From Antedon mediterranea (taxonomy: Eukaryota > Echinodermata > Crinoidea > Comatulida > Antedonidae): a stretch of DNA of 64,000 nucleotides. Shown here in pieces: positions 1 to 10,651 of this stretch. Within the stretch, counting starts at the first letter, position 1. Each line of letters starts with the position of its first letter. The stretch covers positions 7,350,312 to 7,414,311 of the forward strand of contig NC_092675.1 in NCBI RefSeq assembly GCF_964355755.1, read 5' to 3'. The translations under genes and the position numbers were made by a program. The notes under the pieces are model-generated. The model had not been told where the DNA came from, searched no databases, and worked only from the letters and a program-made list of their open reading frames with translations.

Positions 1-108
1 TCCAATATAATTCCAGTACCCAAAAACAATAGTTTTACTAAGTAATTAAACGACTTAAGACCAGTTGCTCTTAAATCTTTATTAATGAAGAAAACAAGAA
101 AAATATAC

Positions 109-349
109 TGTACGTAGTGTGGGTTTTATATATTATTCTTTTTTAGGCTATAATCGTATTCGAGTGTTTTTGAAACACATATAAATAAAACTGAAAAATA
201 ACTACCTCTTTCTACTGCACCAATCCTATTTATATCCCATCATTTCTTGATAAATCTTGCCATTTAGAATTAAAATATTTAAAATATGAACATAAATTTC
301 CATGTCACTGACTTAAAAACGTTTCTTTGTTGTTTTTTTTTTAACTCAG
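109..349 (+). repeat. Intron end shared with the second receptor copy
   Basis: Starting at CTGTACGTAGTGTGGGT the sequence matches 11919-12145 with scattered substitutions and small indels, up to the splice acceptor. It marks the 5' reach of the duplication that carries the receptor exon. Bases 1-108 show nothing recognisable. Confidence 0.8.
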
Positions 350-688
350 GCAATCCTAATGCTCTTCATCGTAGTATTGCTGTACATTTTAACATGGGGA
401 CCTTTCATGATATTTCAACTTCTGGGCAGGTTCGACGTCATCAACGTAACATATGAAGGACACATGAGGCTTACATACACATTGACGAGAATGTTAGGTA
501 TAGGGAATAGTTGTATGAATCCATTCCTCTATGTTTTCATGTCAAAAGGTTTCCGGTCGTCTATCAATACCACATTGTGCTGTACCAAAACCACGGATGT
601 CATTACACACAACATTGGGCACAGTGTGTCTGGTGGCTTAAACTCCTCTAGGACTGTTACTAGTCGCTACATCATATCAGAGGTATAA
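350..688 (+). CDS. Class A GPCR, terminal exon (TM6-TM7-C tail), copy 1
   Basis: The 3' exon of a rhodopsin-type seven-transmembrane receptor. A T-rich tract and AG (348-349) form a clear splice acceptor; the frame then reads AILMLFIVVLLYILTWGPF, a TM6 in which the usual CWxP is TWGP. After a short third extracellular loop comes TM7 with NSCMNPFLYVF (the NPxxY motif), then helix 8 (FMSKGFR) and a Cys pair suited to palmitoylation. A Ser/Thr-rich tail ends at a stop at 686-688. Earlier exons (TM1-5) lie outside the window to the left. TM7 looks like those of peptide receptors, but I cannot name the ligand class. A paralogous exon lies at 12146-12385, and the homology continues into the upstream intron, so this is a local duplication. 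Confidence 0.85.
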   Translation, partial: AILMLFIVVLLYILTWGPFMIFQLLGRFDVINVTYEGHMRLTYTLTRMLGIGNSCMNPFLYVFMSKGFRSSINTTLCCTKTTDVITHNIGHSVSGGLNSSRTVTSRYIISEV

Positions 689-2974
689 GAAAATCGGATT
701 AGACCTTAATTAAGCAAGAATAATAGATTGTCTTTCAAAAATAGACGAAAATCATTTGAAATAAGTATGTTTTGCCAAAACAAATCCATGTCAGGTTTCC
801 AGGTTTCTATTTAACAAATTTATTGATAAAATCAAATATGAAAAAAAAAATGTGTTCGCATTATTCCAGACATCCATTTGTTACCAGATGCACCAACCTT
901 TTCATCCATTTATTCAATGCTTTATTTGGAAATCTCTGGTCCATAGAAAGTAGGCCTAAAAGTAACAAATAAGCTGTTTACCGGTACTGTATATTTACTA
1001 CAAGAGGGAGACCTCTAGAACAATCAAAGTATCCTAGAGGGAGACGTAACACTAAAAGTATGCTAGAGGGAGACATAACAGCCAAAGTATCCTCTACACG
1101 CTAGATGTATTGTATTGTCTCAATCTTCACAGATGTTGCATGAGTAAAGGTCTGTTTTCCGTGAAGAATGGAAATATGTGATTCGATTAAGCACTCTATT
1201 TGGTTTGCTTTATATTATTATTATTCATTTACTCGTTATAAAAACATACTTAATATAATATCAATCCCATGATAAAAAGACAAGTTACAACAGATAATCT
1301 AGATACACGGTATTATGTAATAAAGTACAATTCAAAAACAACAAAAAATAATACTGGTGATAAGATAAGATAACTTTAAGTGCTTACAAAGTAATCAATT
1401 AAATTAGCATTGTTACTTAAATATTTATAAATATAAAATGTATATACAATTGTAATCAATTCAATGCATATCAAAATATACAAATATGTTATTTTATGAG
1501 AACATTATCGAATTTAAATACGGAACCAAAACTACCATCGAGAATTATAGATGATTTGGTTGTACCAATGAGGACAGACGAATGTCCTCATTACTGCAAC
1601 TAATCTTAAAAGTAAATTTTTTGTTTAAAAGATGTTTAACTTATCGTTGAAAAATATTTAAATATGTTTTTATTTATTTTTACAGCTTTTTTTAAAATTT
1701 CTGTACAGGTATTTATTTATAACTTAGAAAATATCAATACTTAAAATATAATATAATATGAGAAGAAAAACATGTAATGTAACATGGTAAATTGGTTGTA
1801 TAAGTACATACATACATTTACATTAAACATAGATAGAATGTGGATAGTACATATTTATTTACATGTAAGTTCACGTAACTTACATTAGTGTACATATACA
1901 CAGTAATTGTACTTTATGGGGTTTTTTTTGGAAAAATATGTATAATCGATAATCGATATTCTTATAGATTAATGTCGTATTATTTTATTCAAATACTATT
2001 TATTGATTGGCAGATTATGTCCAATGCCCATTATTATAACAAATTTTACATTCCACGGCGACAGCTTTAATTATTGGTAGGAATATTACGACAGTAACAG
2101 GGTGGGTAGACATTTCAGGAAAACAAAATGCTAATCATCACACTTTTTGCCTTGCATTCGCCTCGCACTACGGAAACAAGAGCGAGGAGTGTCATGATAA
2201 ATGTTAACGTACTAGATACTACAGCTGTAACTAGATACATCTTAACTGACTATCGCAAGTCATCATCAGGAACAAGTCTAGGCGAAGTGTATTAAATACT
2301 TAAATGGAATACATTGTTGTCTCTACTTCTGTGAGTTCTATCTCATCTATCCCCCATGTCGACACTAAATCCGTAATCGGAGCAGATTGTTTTCAGACAG
2401 TTTTCAGAATTGTACTACTGCTAAATGTTTTCTTATATAATTAATTACTAATTTATTCATTCATTTAGAGTAAATAAAGTAAATATATTTTGACAGGGAT
2501 AAGTGCATGCGCAGGATAGCTCAGACGTAAGAAATCGAGCCCATACCTTCTTCACACAAAGGCAATTATTCTGTGCCAGTTTGAAGTGTGCTGTTATTAT
2601 GTGTAATATATAATACCTTTTTAAGGGTAGAGACGAATTCTTATAAGTATAACAAAAGGGTACAGTATGTCACAAAAAATGGAGGTATTTGAAACTGTTA
2701 AACAATGTGTAATATTGTATAATTATGGCATAGATATTTATAAATTTATTAGTCATTTGTATATGTATTTTTTTTTTTACCATAGTCTTGTGGAAATGTG
2801 TGTATGTTACAGAATATTTAATAAAATCACTGTAAACACAGTTTAGCTGTTCTTTATAGATATCTGTTTTATTTATTATATAATAAATTGTATAATGTAC
2901 TATAATGGGTTTTTTTCCCAAGAATTGGTTTGTGAAAATATGGTATGTCTACCAACTTGAGGATTGAATATTTA
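689..2974. other. Non-coding stretch after receptor copy 1
   Basis: AT-rich sequence with no credible exon, RNA gene or complete transposon. Short open frames here lack codon bias and recognisable motifs. A small degenerate tandem array lies at 1003-1092. GATAAGATAAGATAAC near 1356-1371 resembles the short-repeat tails of L2-type LINEs, but no LINE body is recognisable beside it. Confidence 0.6.
1003..1092. repeat. Three-unit degenerate tandem repeat
   Basis: AGAGGGAGAC recurs three times at intervals of about 29-33 bp, each followed by a variable stretch ending in AAAGTATCCT or a close variant. Confidence 0.7.
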
Positions 2975-3018
2975 TCTATATATAAATTTACGTAAGGGCA
3001 AAATTCGATAAATCGCGG
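2975..3018. repeat. Repeat R, copy 1, left part (split by LINE insertion)
   Basis: TTTACGTAAGGGCAAAAT...AAATCGCGG matches the start of repeat R at 35640. The rest of this copy resumes at 11564, on the far side of the LINE. AAATCGCGG (3010-3018) recurs at 11564-11572 as the LINE target-site duplication. Confidence 0.8.
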
Positions 3019-3049
3019 TTTTTTTTTTAATTATTCAGTATATTACACA

Positions 3050-3093
3050 GAGGCGCCTTACAAGATGGAACCATCTTAGCTTCAAGGCGCCTC
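3050..3093 (-). other. Hairpin in the LINE 3' UTR
   Basis: GAGGCGCCTT (3050-3059) and AAGGCGCCTC (3084-3093) are perfect inverted repeats. The enclosed bases hold a second inverted pair, AAGATGG/CCATCTT. It lies just before the tail, where LINE reverse transcriptases commonly recognise template RNA. That role is inference. Confidence 0.7.
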
Positions 3094-3130
3094 AGATTAA
3101 CAAATACAACACTTTAAAACAACAGAAACA

Positions 3131-5792
3131 TCAATTAAATCTTCCAGAATTAACAAGAAATTGTTGTACATAATAAAATAATAAAGCATTTTCACAATTC
3201 GAAAGAAGATCGGAACCAAAAATAAAAATTTCACTTAAAAATGTAAAATTAAATGTTAAAGAAAAATCCTTGGCTAAGATATCCTCAATAATTGAGTTAG
3301 CGCTTACAAGTAGAATATCTCTTTGTGTATTATAATTAGGGCAGTAACATAAGAAATGAAGCGGATTCTCAACATTAAAGCCACAAGTACAATTTGGATT
3401 GTCCCGAAGTCCATGTAAGAATAAATGTGAATTGAGACAGCTGAAACCAAGTCGGATTCTAGTGTGAATTTGGTTAATCTTCTTATCACCTGTATCATAA
3501 TAAGAACGTTTTTTTGTTTCAAACAAATTGGATTTCAGTAGCAATTTTTTAAACTCAACAAGAAATGAGGAATTTTTTATTTCATTATTTAACTCATTCC
3601 AATGTGTTATAATAGATGGGACAAAAGATAAACGATATGATGTGGTCTTACAAAATGGAATTATTATATTTCGGATGTTACGCAAGTTAAAAACTTCAAT
3701 ATTGTCAGAAAAATTAAATAAGGAGTAAAGATACACTGGTGTTAACTTATGAATAATTTTAAAAAACAGTATTAGGTTAAGAAATTGTCTACGTTTTTCC
3801 AATGATAACCAGCCTAATTCTTGTCTTAATGCATTATGACTTGTATGTTTCCACGCACCAGTACATATTCTACCTGTAGAAATCTGGATATTTTCTAGTT
3901 CATTACTTAATTTATCTGGAATATTACACCAAACAGGAGCTGCATATTCCATTAATGGTCTAACGTGTGATATGTAAATGTGACAGAGAGCCTGTCGAGG
4001 TAGAATATGTTTGACACGACGTAGCATATTTAAAGATAAAGACGCTTTGTTAATTACAGATTGGATATGGGAATCCCACTTGAGTTTTGCATTAAGCATT
4101 ACACCAAGATGCCTATGATCATTTACAAATTGTAGATTTACATTATTGAAATTTAAACTAACATAGTTATCTAAATGTTTACGTGTAAACAGTATAGCTT
4201 TCGTTTTGTTAGCATTGAATGTTACTTTCCATTTTTTTGCCCAATTATAAATGACATTAAGATCACCATTTAATTTTTGTTCTGAAATATTGCGATCTGT
4301 ACAAATATCATATAACGAAGTATCATCTGCATATAAACTAATATTAGATTTGATATTATCAACCATATAATTTATGAATACAATAAATAAAAATGGACCC
4401 AAAACAGATCCTTGGGGTACTCCTGCTGTAATGGTCACCCAAGGACTGGTAGTTCCTTCAATAATAACACGTTGCTCACGTGAGTTTAAGTAACTTTGGA
4501 ACCATTTTAGAAGAGTGCCATTAATTCCATATTGATTTAATTTGTATATAATCCCATTATGCCAAACTTTATCGAAGGCTTTGGAAATATCCAAAAATAC
4601 CGAGATTACTTCTTTCCTTAAATCTAAAGCTCTATTAAATGTATCTATAAGATAAAGAAGTTGATACGTTGTCGAGTCACCTGGTGTAAAACCAGATTGG
4701 AATTGAGTAAGAAGTTTATTATCCACAAAGTATTTATATACTATATCAAAAACTGCACGCTCAAAAATTTTTGCAAAGTTGGAAAGTATGGATATAGGGC
4801 GGTAGTTCTCAATAAGGGATTTATTGCCTTTTTTATGCAGAGGAATGACATTTGATTTTTTTCCATTCCACAGGAAAATATCCTTGGCTTATGCAGAAGT
4901 TATAAAGCTTTGTCAAAATGGGGTGCAATAATTTCAGCAGATTCTTTTAGTATGATACTGTGAATTTCATCAGGTCCCATCGCCTTGTTTTTATCCAGCA
5001 TAGTTAATAATTTCATGATCTCATCAACAGATAATTGAGAGTTGAGAGTCTCGATGCAGTTCTATATGTGAAGTCCGAAGGATGATTAGGAATAAACGAT
5101 TGAGATTTAAAATAATTGTTAAACGCTTTAACTTTCTCACTATTTAAAGTTAGGACATCATCGTTTAATTTGATTGGCGGAATCTTATTATATTGTTTGG
5201 AATTACAAACTGAATTTATGGTAGACCACCAAGTTTTTGAATCACAGTTTTTATTCATTAATAAATCAAATTGTTTATCCAAAAAAGTTTGTTTAGCTTT
5301 TCTTATTGCTTTAACAACTTTTGCGCGAATTTTCTTAAAACGTTGCATATGCGAATTTGAGTTATTTCGAGTGGAATGGGCGCGATTTCTTTTGCGAATA
5401 AGAGTTCTAATATGAGCATTAATCCAAGGCTTGTCATTAGGACGCACAGTTATAATTTTAGATATAATATAGTTATCAACACAATTATTAAATAAGTCAA
5501 TCCAATTATGACAAACATCTTCAACCTTTGAAGATGAATAAACTTCTTCCCAATTTACAGAATTAAGAGCATTACGATATAAATTAAAATCAGTTTTTTC
5601 AAAAAGATATATTTTACGATTGTATGGCTTGTCCCGTGTGATACGAATATCAATATTTGCATATACTGGACTGTGATCACAATTTAAAAGTGGGCACAAT
5701 GCACCAAAATCATAAATATATACATTTTGACTAGTAGGCCTAACTATATGGTCAATACAAGACCGTTGGTCTTTTATACAACGTGTTGGCAT
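3131..5792 (-). pseudogene. LINE ORF2, 3' part: end of endonuclease, reverse transcriptase, Cys-rich C-terminus
   Basis: From 5792 downward the frame continues the endonuclease domain (SCIDHIV; DHSPVY). Reverse-transcriptase blocks follow: FQSGFTPGDST, FLDISKAFDKVWH, AGVPQGSVLGPFLF, and SLYADDTSLY with the YADD catalytic centre. The frame is lost between about 5060 and 4730, where the finger-domain sequence (NKAMGPDEIH; ENYRPISIL) is spread over different frames, so at least two indels are present. The last 531 codons (4726-3131) are open. A C-terminal CxC...H...C cluster (CTCGFNVENPLHFLCYCP) follows the thumb region and no RNase H is seen. The reading frame joins directly to that at 6773 once the MITE and one target copy are removed. 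Confidence 0.88.
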
Positions 5793-5798
5793 ATTGAT

Positions 5799-6762
5799 TA
5801 GACTTGCCCCAAGTCTGTATTATCTTTTTTTTAAATTTATTTGTTTTTGTTTCGACCGCGATTTTTGTCTGAAAATACAGACTTGTGAAACACGTATAGA
5901 AATCGATTTGCAGACCGCAAACATACGATAAGAATGACGTAGGTTATCATACCGTATTTGGCTATATGAGGCGGGCGGTATGTAAATATGGATTTCGAAT
6001 CAACCAATGATCATTTTGTTTCAAAATGAAAGAGATCGAGTACGTAGGCCTACCAGTGCTTAATGTACGATCGAGACTGTCGAAATATAAAATAGTAATG
6101 CCAAGTTGTTTTGTTTATTAATTGTTTAGTCCTTGGCCTAGGCCTCTTTCGTAGGTCCTACTCAACTCGCACGTATGACCTGCCAAATAAAACGCCAATG
6201 AAATCAGAAGTAGGCCTACATAACCACCGGCACACAACAGGGCTACATCACCACACAGAACAGGACAGGGTCTCGGTGGGAATTAAATCAAAATTATCTC
6301 CGCGTAATAAATGATCCATTCAATATTTGATTTGCGGAGAAGCTAGCCTATCATATATCAAGACGAGTTTTCATGTTTCAAAGATCCCATCAAATGTTTA
6401 CCAGACTACTACAAGGCATATAAAATAATTTCTAGCCTTCAGAACTTTCATAAATGTACCCAAATACACATTGTCTAAACGTAACATAGCGCATGCGCAT
6501 CATCTTAGTTGTTGAGTCTTTGAAATTCTGAAATATGAATATTTACACGTGTACGAGTGAGTAGCCAATCGCATGCAGCTGAAACTAGTCAACCGGATAA
6601 TCGTATGCACCAAGAATTCTTGGTGTCAAACCACGTGACTTGTGCGTGTTTCCCCAGACGGAGTATCCAAAATCAAGTAGTATACGTATGAAACGTCATC
6701 TGTGCCAAAATATTTATCTTTTAACTAATATTTAGACAAAACTCCGTCTGGAACCCAGACTA
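5799..6762. mobile_element. Non-autonomous DNA transposon, copy 1 (964 bp, 10-bp TSD)
   Basis: GCATATTGAT flanks both sides (5789-5798 and 6763-6772), inside the LINE endonuclease frame. The element starts TAGACTTGCCCC and ends CCCAGACTA; the ends are weakly inverted (TAGACT/TAGTCT). Each end has its own hairpin: CAAGTCTGTATT/AATACAGACTTG near the left, CCAGACGGAGT/ACTCCGTCTGG near the right. A second copy at 48179-49117 has a different 9-bp duplication, which confirms the boundaries. A 9-10-bp duplication fits Mutator-like elements (MULEs). It encodes no transposase. The small open frame at 6111-6314 is partly shared with copy 2 but diverges after an indel, so I do not call it a gene. Confidence 0.85.
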
Positions 6763-6772
6763 GCATATTGAT

Positions 6773-7432
6773 GTGTTGAGTTAAACCGTTTTGTTGTAAA
6801 AATTCGTAAAATGATTTTCCAAATCTATTTGTGTTTCCATCATTGTACCAGTTGTTATTTTGAGCATTCATATCGCCCATCATTAAAGTTAAGCTGTGTC
6901 GAGACAAAACAAAGTTATTAGTACTGTTTTGAAAATAGTCAAGTAGATCCTGATCAGATTGAACATCACTTTGTGGTGGCCTATAACATACATAAGTCAA
7001 AATCGTCCAGTTTGAAACTTGTATTTAACACCTTATCACATCTGACAAGAGATCATTACAAATATGGGAATCAACTAAGTGTAGGCCTATAGAATTGGAT
7101 ATGTAAAGAGCACATCCGCCGCCATGGCGGTTTCTATCATTTCTAATAGGTTCTTGATAACCGTCTAGTAAAATGTCATGGTTCAAGATAGTTTGATCTA
7201 GCCATGTTTCTGTTAAAGCAATAATATCATAGTTATTTAAATTTGCTAGGTGTTGAATTTCAGCTAGTTTACCTGAAACGATTAGACTACGTATGTTAAT
7301 ATGGCAAACTGTAAACTGTTGCGGACCAGGATTTGGATGTATATCGCCGCACATTAAAAGCATGCACATTAGAATACTTAATTTGATAGCAACATTATTA
7401 CGCCCCAAATTTATGATAAATAAATTATCCAT
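6773..7432 (-). pseudogene. LINE ORF2, 5' part: 2A-like leader and AP endonuclease
   Basis: ORF2 begins at M (7432) with a hydrophobic leader, then CGDIHPNPGP at residues 28-37. Endonuclease blocks follow: VCHINIRSL, IIALTETWLD (the catalytic Glu motif), RHGGGCALYIS, CYRPP, and MMGDMNAQNN. An in-frame TAA at 7025-7027 breaks the domain; downstream sequence continues in the same frame, so this is a nonsense change and not a frameshift. The MITE at 5799-6762 then interrupts the frame after QHINM; the remainder starts at 5792. Confidence 0.88.
7322..7348 (-). other. 2A-like ribosome-skipping motif in LINE ORF2
   Basis: GDIHPNPGP is residues 29-37 of ORF2, preceded by a hydrophobic stretch. The classical 2A consensus is D(V/I)ExNPGP; here His replaces Glu. 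2A-like peptides are reported at the start of ORF2 in CR1-type LINEs of sea urchin and other animals, where they can separate the leader from the enzyme during translation. Whether this variant works cannot be told from sequence. Confidence 0.7.
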
Positions 7433-7626
7433 TATCAGTAAAAAAAATAAGTAAAGTACTCACTTTAAAAACGCTAGCACATATGAGAACACTTAGCCAA
7501 ACGAACATAGTAAACATTGAAATAAAAACAAGAGAACACGTTTTTGCTATCTAAAATCAACAAATAATGGTCATATTCCGTCGGTAAGAAACGAACTGTT
7601 AATGACACCGCACAGTCTAAACGTTC

Positions 7627-7698
7627 TTAATGTTCAGCAATCAGTCGTTCAAAATCATTTTCATTCTTGATATGCTTGGGTTTTTCTTCACCTTTACA
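7627..7698 (-). pseudogene. LINE ORF1, last 24 codons (beyond the foldback insertion)
   Basis: On the minus strand this continues ORF1 in frame once the foldback element and one target copy are removed. It reads CKGEEKPKHIKNENDFERLI and ends at TAA (7627-7629). Together with 11149-10652 the ORF would be 570 nt, 189 residues. Confidence 0.82.
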
Positions 7699-7722
7699 CA
7701 GGGCCCATGGGTGTGTAGAAAG

Positions 7723-7816
7723 CGACGACCTCGAATTGGACGACCCCAACGACCCGGGCGACCTCGAATTGGACGACCTAGAATTGGACGACCCATAACA
7801 CGAAACCGACGACCCC
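7723..7816. repeat. Subterminal tandem repeats of the foldback left arm
   Basis: About five degenerate copies of CGACCTCGAATTGGACGAC; the mirror array lies at 10545-10637. The forward frame over it gives an Arg/Pro-rich low-complexity peptide that I regard as meaningless. Confidence 0.75.
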
Positions 7817-8142
7817 TATAATAGCCTAGCCTAGCCTAGGCCTAAGTATGGTATAACATCCCGAAGCCGAACATAACCAAAGATCTTTAAACCATACCTT
7901 ATATAATACTCGCAAGCAAGCAATTGATTGAAAAAATACAGAAATATCGCCATTTGATACTGAATGTGTCGACACGAACAAACGAACAGATATATGGAAC
8001 GCCAAGAGTGCATCATTAAAACTGCATTCGACTCGATTAGCACACGAAATATCATAAACATGGCAAACCAGGCCCCTTTTTCAGCGGCAGGTAAGGTTTG
8101 ACCATGGAGGTACTCCATGGTTTGACCAGCTCCATGGTTTGA

Positions 8143-8178
8143 CCATGGAGGTATAAAAATATTTTTATACCTCCATGG
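8143..8178. repeat. Perfect 36-bp palindrome in the foldback left arm
   Basis: CCATGGAGGTATAAAAAT is followed at once by its exact reverse complement. A smaller CCATGGA/TCCATGG pair lies just upstream. The right arm has no equivalent. Confidence 0.85.
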
Positions 8179-8254
8179 TTTGACCGTATACAATGCATGT
8201 GCGAAATGTAAAGCTTTCTTATGGCCCTCCCCATGCAGGATTAGGCCAAGTTGA

Positions 8255-10185
8255 GCCGCCGACAAGTTGAGGCGCCGCCAGAAAAACGTTATTTTCTATG
8301 AAACGCCAAATGCTTACTTTCGCCGGTGCTCGTTTCTATTTAATAGAAGTTCTATTTATATTAATTATTAGATATAACGATGTATATTCCAAAGTTTATA
8401 TATCACGGTTTTTAGTATATATTATTAAATATTATAATTAAAGAGAAATAATTATGAATATCTGACTTGTAGATTCCAAAATATAAGGCCTAAAACATGA
8501 CCGAAAATGATCGTTTTTAGCCAAAAATGACGTAAACATGTTGCCCCCTCAGGCGGCAGTTGAAGTAAAATAATTGCATGAAATCACCGTTTTTTAGTAA
8601 AATATTTTGTGTATTAACATTGTAAAATTCAATAAAATATGATATTAAAAGATAGTAAATAAAAAATAATAATTATTTAACCTCATTCGAAAAATATCAA
8701 TACTCTATTAGTCCTGAGAGACAACGTGATTTTACGTGGTAGGCATACACGCGAGAAAAATATTATGGAGTGCACTGCATTTTTACCTTGAAAGATTAAA
8801 ACAATTAAATTATTAAATATGACTACTTTCCTTTGCTGTTTCAAACCAACAAAATTGTAGTATGTAATTATTATTTATTTTCATGACACAATCAGTGGCG
8901 TATCCAGTAGGGGGGCCGGGGGGCACCCCCCCCCCCCCTGATTTCGTTTCCGTCGGCACATCATCGCGGCCGTCGGCAAACAAAGGTGCCGGGGAAAAAA
9001 ATAAACTATTTATTCTGACAATAATTCAACTATTTTTTATTTTCATTACATCTAACGAAACACGTAAAAAATGTGTAGCACGTACGTACGGCCGTACGCG
9101 GTAGATTGTTTACTCAAAAGTCTTTGACCTTACCCTAAAACCTTGTTTTTGCATGCAGTTGAGCCTCTCATGACCTGGGATTTGTATGTCTTCCTACGCT
9201 AAGAGATTATATAGTTCCACATGCCATGTGCTTTTTTGTCTAAGATATATTTATTATAAGTGCAAAAAACCCGGTTTTTTTTCTCGATATGAGGCCTTTA
9301 TTATTCAAAATTTTTAAAGAAAAAGCACATATACCATAAAAAATATCCATGTATTTCATTTTTGGAACAGAATATTCCGTGAGGCTCAACTACAAAACCA
9401 CCATTTTGTGATATGATGTCATCGTAAGCCAATCAAAGCTGAGCTTTTTCGCGATTGGCATTGCTCACGGTTGAATGATTTAGGATTCTAGCTGATTTGA
9501 TTGGTGGATGCGAATCACCCGCAGCGGAATGTTTTCTCTCGCGCGTGTACCATGAATCTCTCTGATCGTTACTACACAAAGTTAGAGCAATGAATTTGTC
9601 CGAATTCCGTTAAGTAAACAACTTTATATATTTTATAAGCATTTAATAACATGTTTTATTGATATTTCCAATGGTGATATATAAAATAAATTACTAAAAA
9701 ACGTAATTATATGTAATTATTTTAACCAAAAATGGCGTAGTTAATAGAATTGTCGACTGAGGCCGAAATTGTTTTACTTCTTTCGTGGCTAAAAACGATC
9801 ATTTTCGGCGATGTTTTAGACCCTATATTTCGAAAACTACAAATCAGATTTTCCTAATTCTTTCTTTATTGTAATATGAATACAACATACTAACAGATAA
9901 TGTTGGTTTGGTTTTAATTTTGCATCGTTATCCCCGGATATAAGACAATATGACTATGTAATCCTTGATCAGAGACGTCGTGTATGTACACCAATTTTGT
10001 CGGCAAATTGGCAATTCCCGGCCCCCCAACTTCAAAATCCTGGATACGCCACTGGACACAATAAACCTAAAGACCATGAACTTATGTAGGGCCTACTAGA
10101 ACACCACTCTATCACTTCGCGAAATGTCGTAAAAGACGCACTGGCCGTTTCATAGAAATTACCGGCGGCTCAACTTGTCGGCGGC
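8255..10185. repeat. Inner inverted repeat of the foldback element
   Basis: GCCGCCGACAAGTTGAG (8255-8271) is exactly inverted at 10169-10185, followed inwards on both sides by CTATGAAACG-type sequence. This may be the tip of another element layer or simply a conserved part of the long arms. I found no convincing target duplication. Confidence 0.6.
8893..10054. mobile_element. hAT-like non-autonomous transposon (1162 bp, 8-bp TSD)
   Basis: Ends are CAGTGGCGTATCCAG and CTGGATACGCCACTG, exact inverted repeats of 15 bp, flanked by the 8-bp duplication GACACAAT (8885-8892 and 10055-10062). An 8-bp duplication with CAGTGGCG termini is typical of hAT elements. A C-run lies near 8926-8938. No transposase frame remains. 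Part of its right side (9725-9843) resembles, in inverse orientation, foldback sequence outside the element at 8467-8575. Confidence 0.88.
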
Positions 10186-10651
10186 CCAACCGGTCATATC
10201 CCCCATGCACATATTAGGCTGCTTGGTAGGCCTATAGTGTTCGTTATAAGAAGACGAGATGTAATTATACGTCCATGGTTTAACCATGTATTGTATAATA
10301 TTTATTTCTTTTTAATTTATTTTTAATATGTCGAATGCAGTTTTAATGATGCACTCTTGGCGTTCCATATCTTTTCGTTTGTTCGTGTCGACACAATCAG
10401 TATCAAATGGCGATATTTCTGTATTTTTTCAATCAATTGCTTGCTTGCGAGTATTATATAATAAGGTATAGTTTAAAGATCTTTGGCTATTTTCGGCTTT
10501 GGGATGTTATACCACACTTAGGCCTAGGCTAGGCTAGGCTATAGGGGTCGTCGGTTTCGTGTTATGGGTCGTTCAATTCGAGGTCGTTCAATTCGAGGTC
10601 GCCCGGGTCGTTGGGGTCGTCCAATTCGAGGTCGTCGCTTTCTACACACCC

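Larger units (their letters stand above)
7709..10651. mobile_element. Foldback / MULE-like transposon (2943 bp, 10-bp TSD)
   Basis: CAGGGCCCAT flanks both sides (7699-7708 and 10652-10661). The element begins GGGTGTGTAGAAAGCGACGA and ends with its reverse complement. Inverted arms of several hundred bases can be followed, with landmarks such as CTTGGCGTTCC, GTGTCGACA and AGTATTATATAA present in both orientations around 7870-8010 and 10350-10470. The arm tips carry degenerate tandem repeats of CGACCTCGAATTGGA, as in foldback elements. No transposase is visible. It sits in LINE ORF1 and contains the hAT-like element at 8893-10054. Confidence 0.88.

Noticed and set aside
6111-6314. Short open frame shared by both MULE-like MITE copies (also 48490-48687)
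   Set aside because: The shared part reflects copying of the transposon. The frames diverge after an indel and there is no recognisable domain.
7630-7821. Arg/Pro-rich forward frame
   Set aside because: It is antisense to LINE ORF1 and then runs into the foldback tandem repeats; low complexity.
10562-10651. Asp/Leu-rich end of the LINE ORF1 frame (repeated DLEL/NDLEL)
   Set aside because: This tail is translated foldback arm repeat, not part of the LINE protein; the true end is at 7627.
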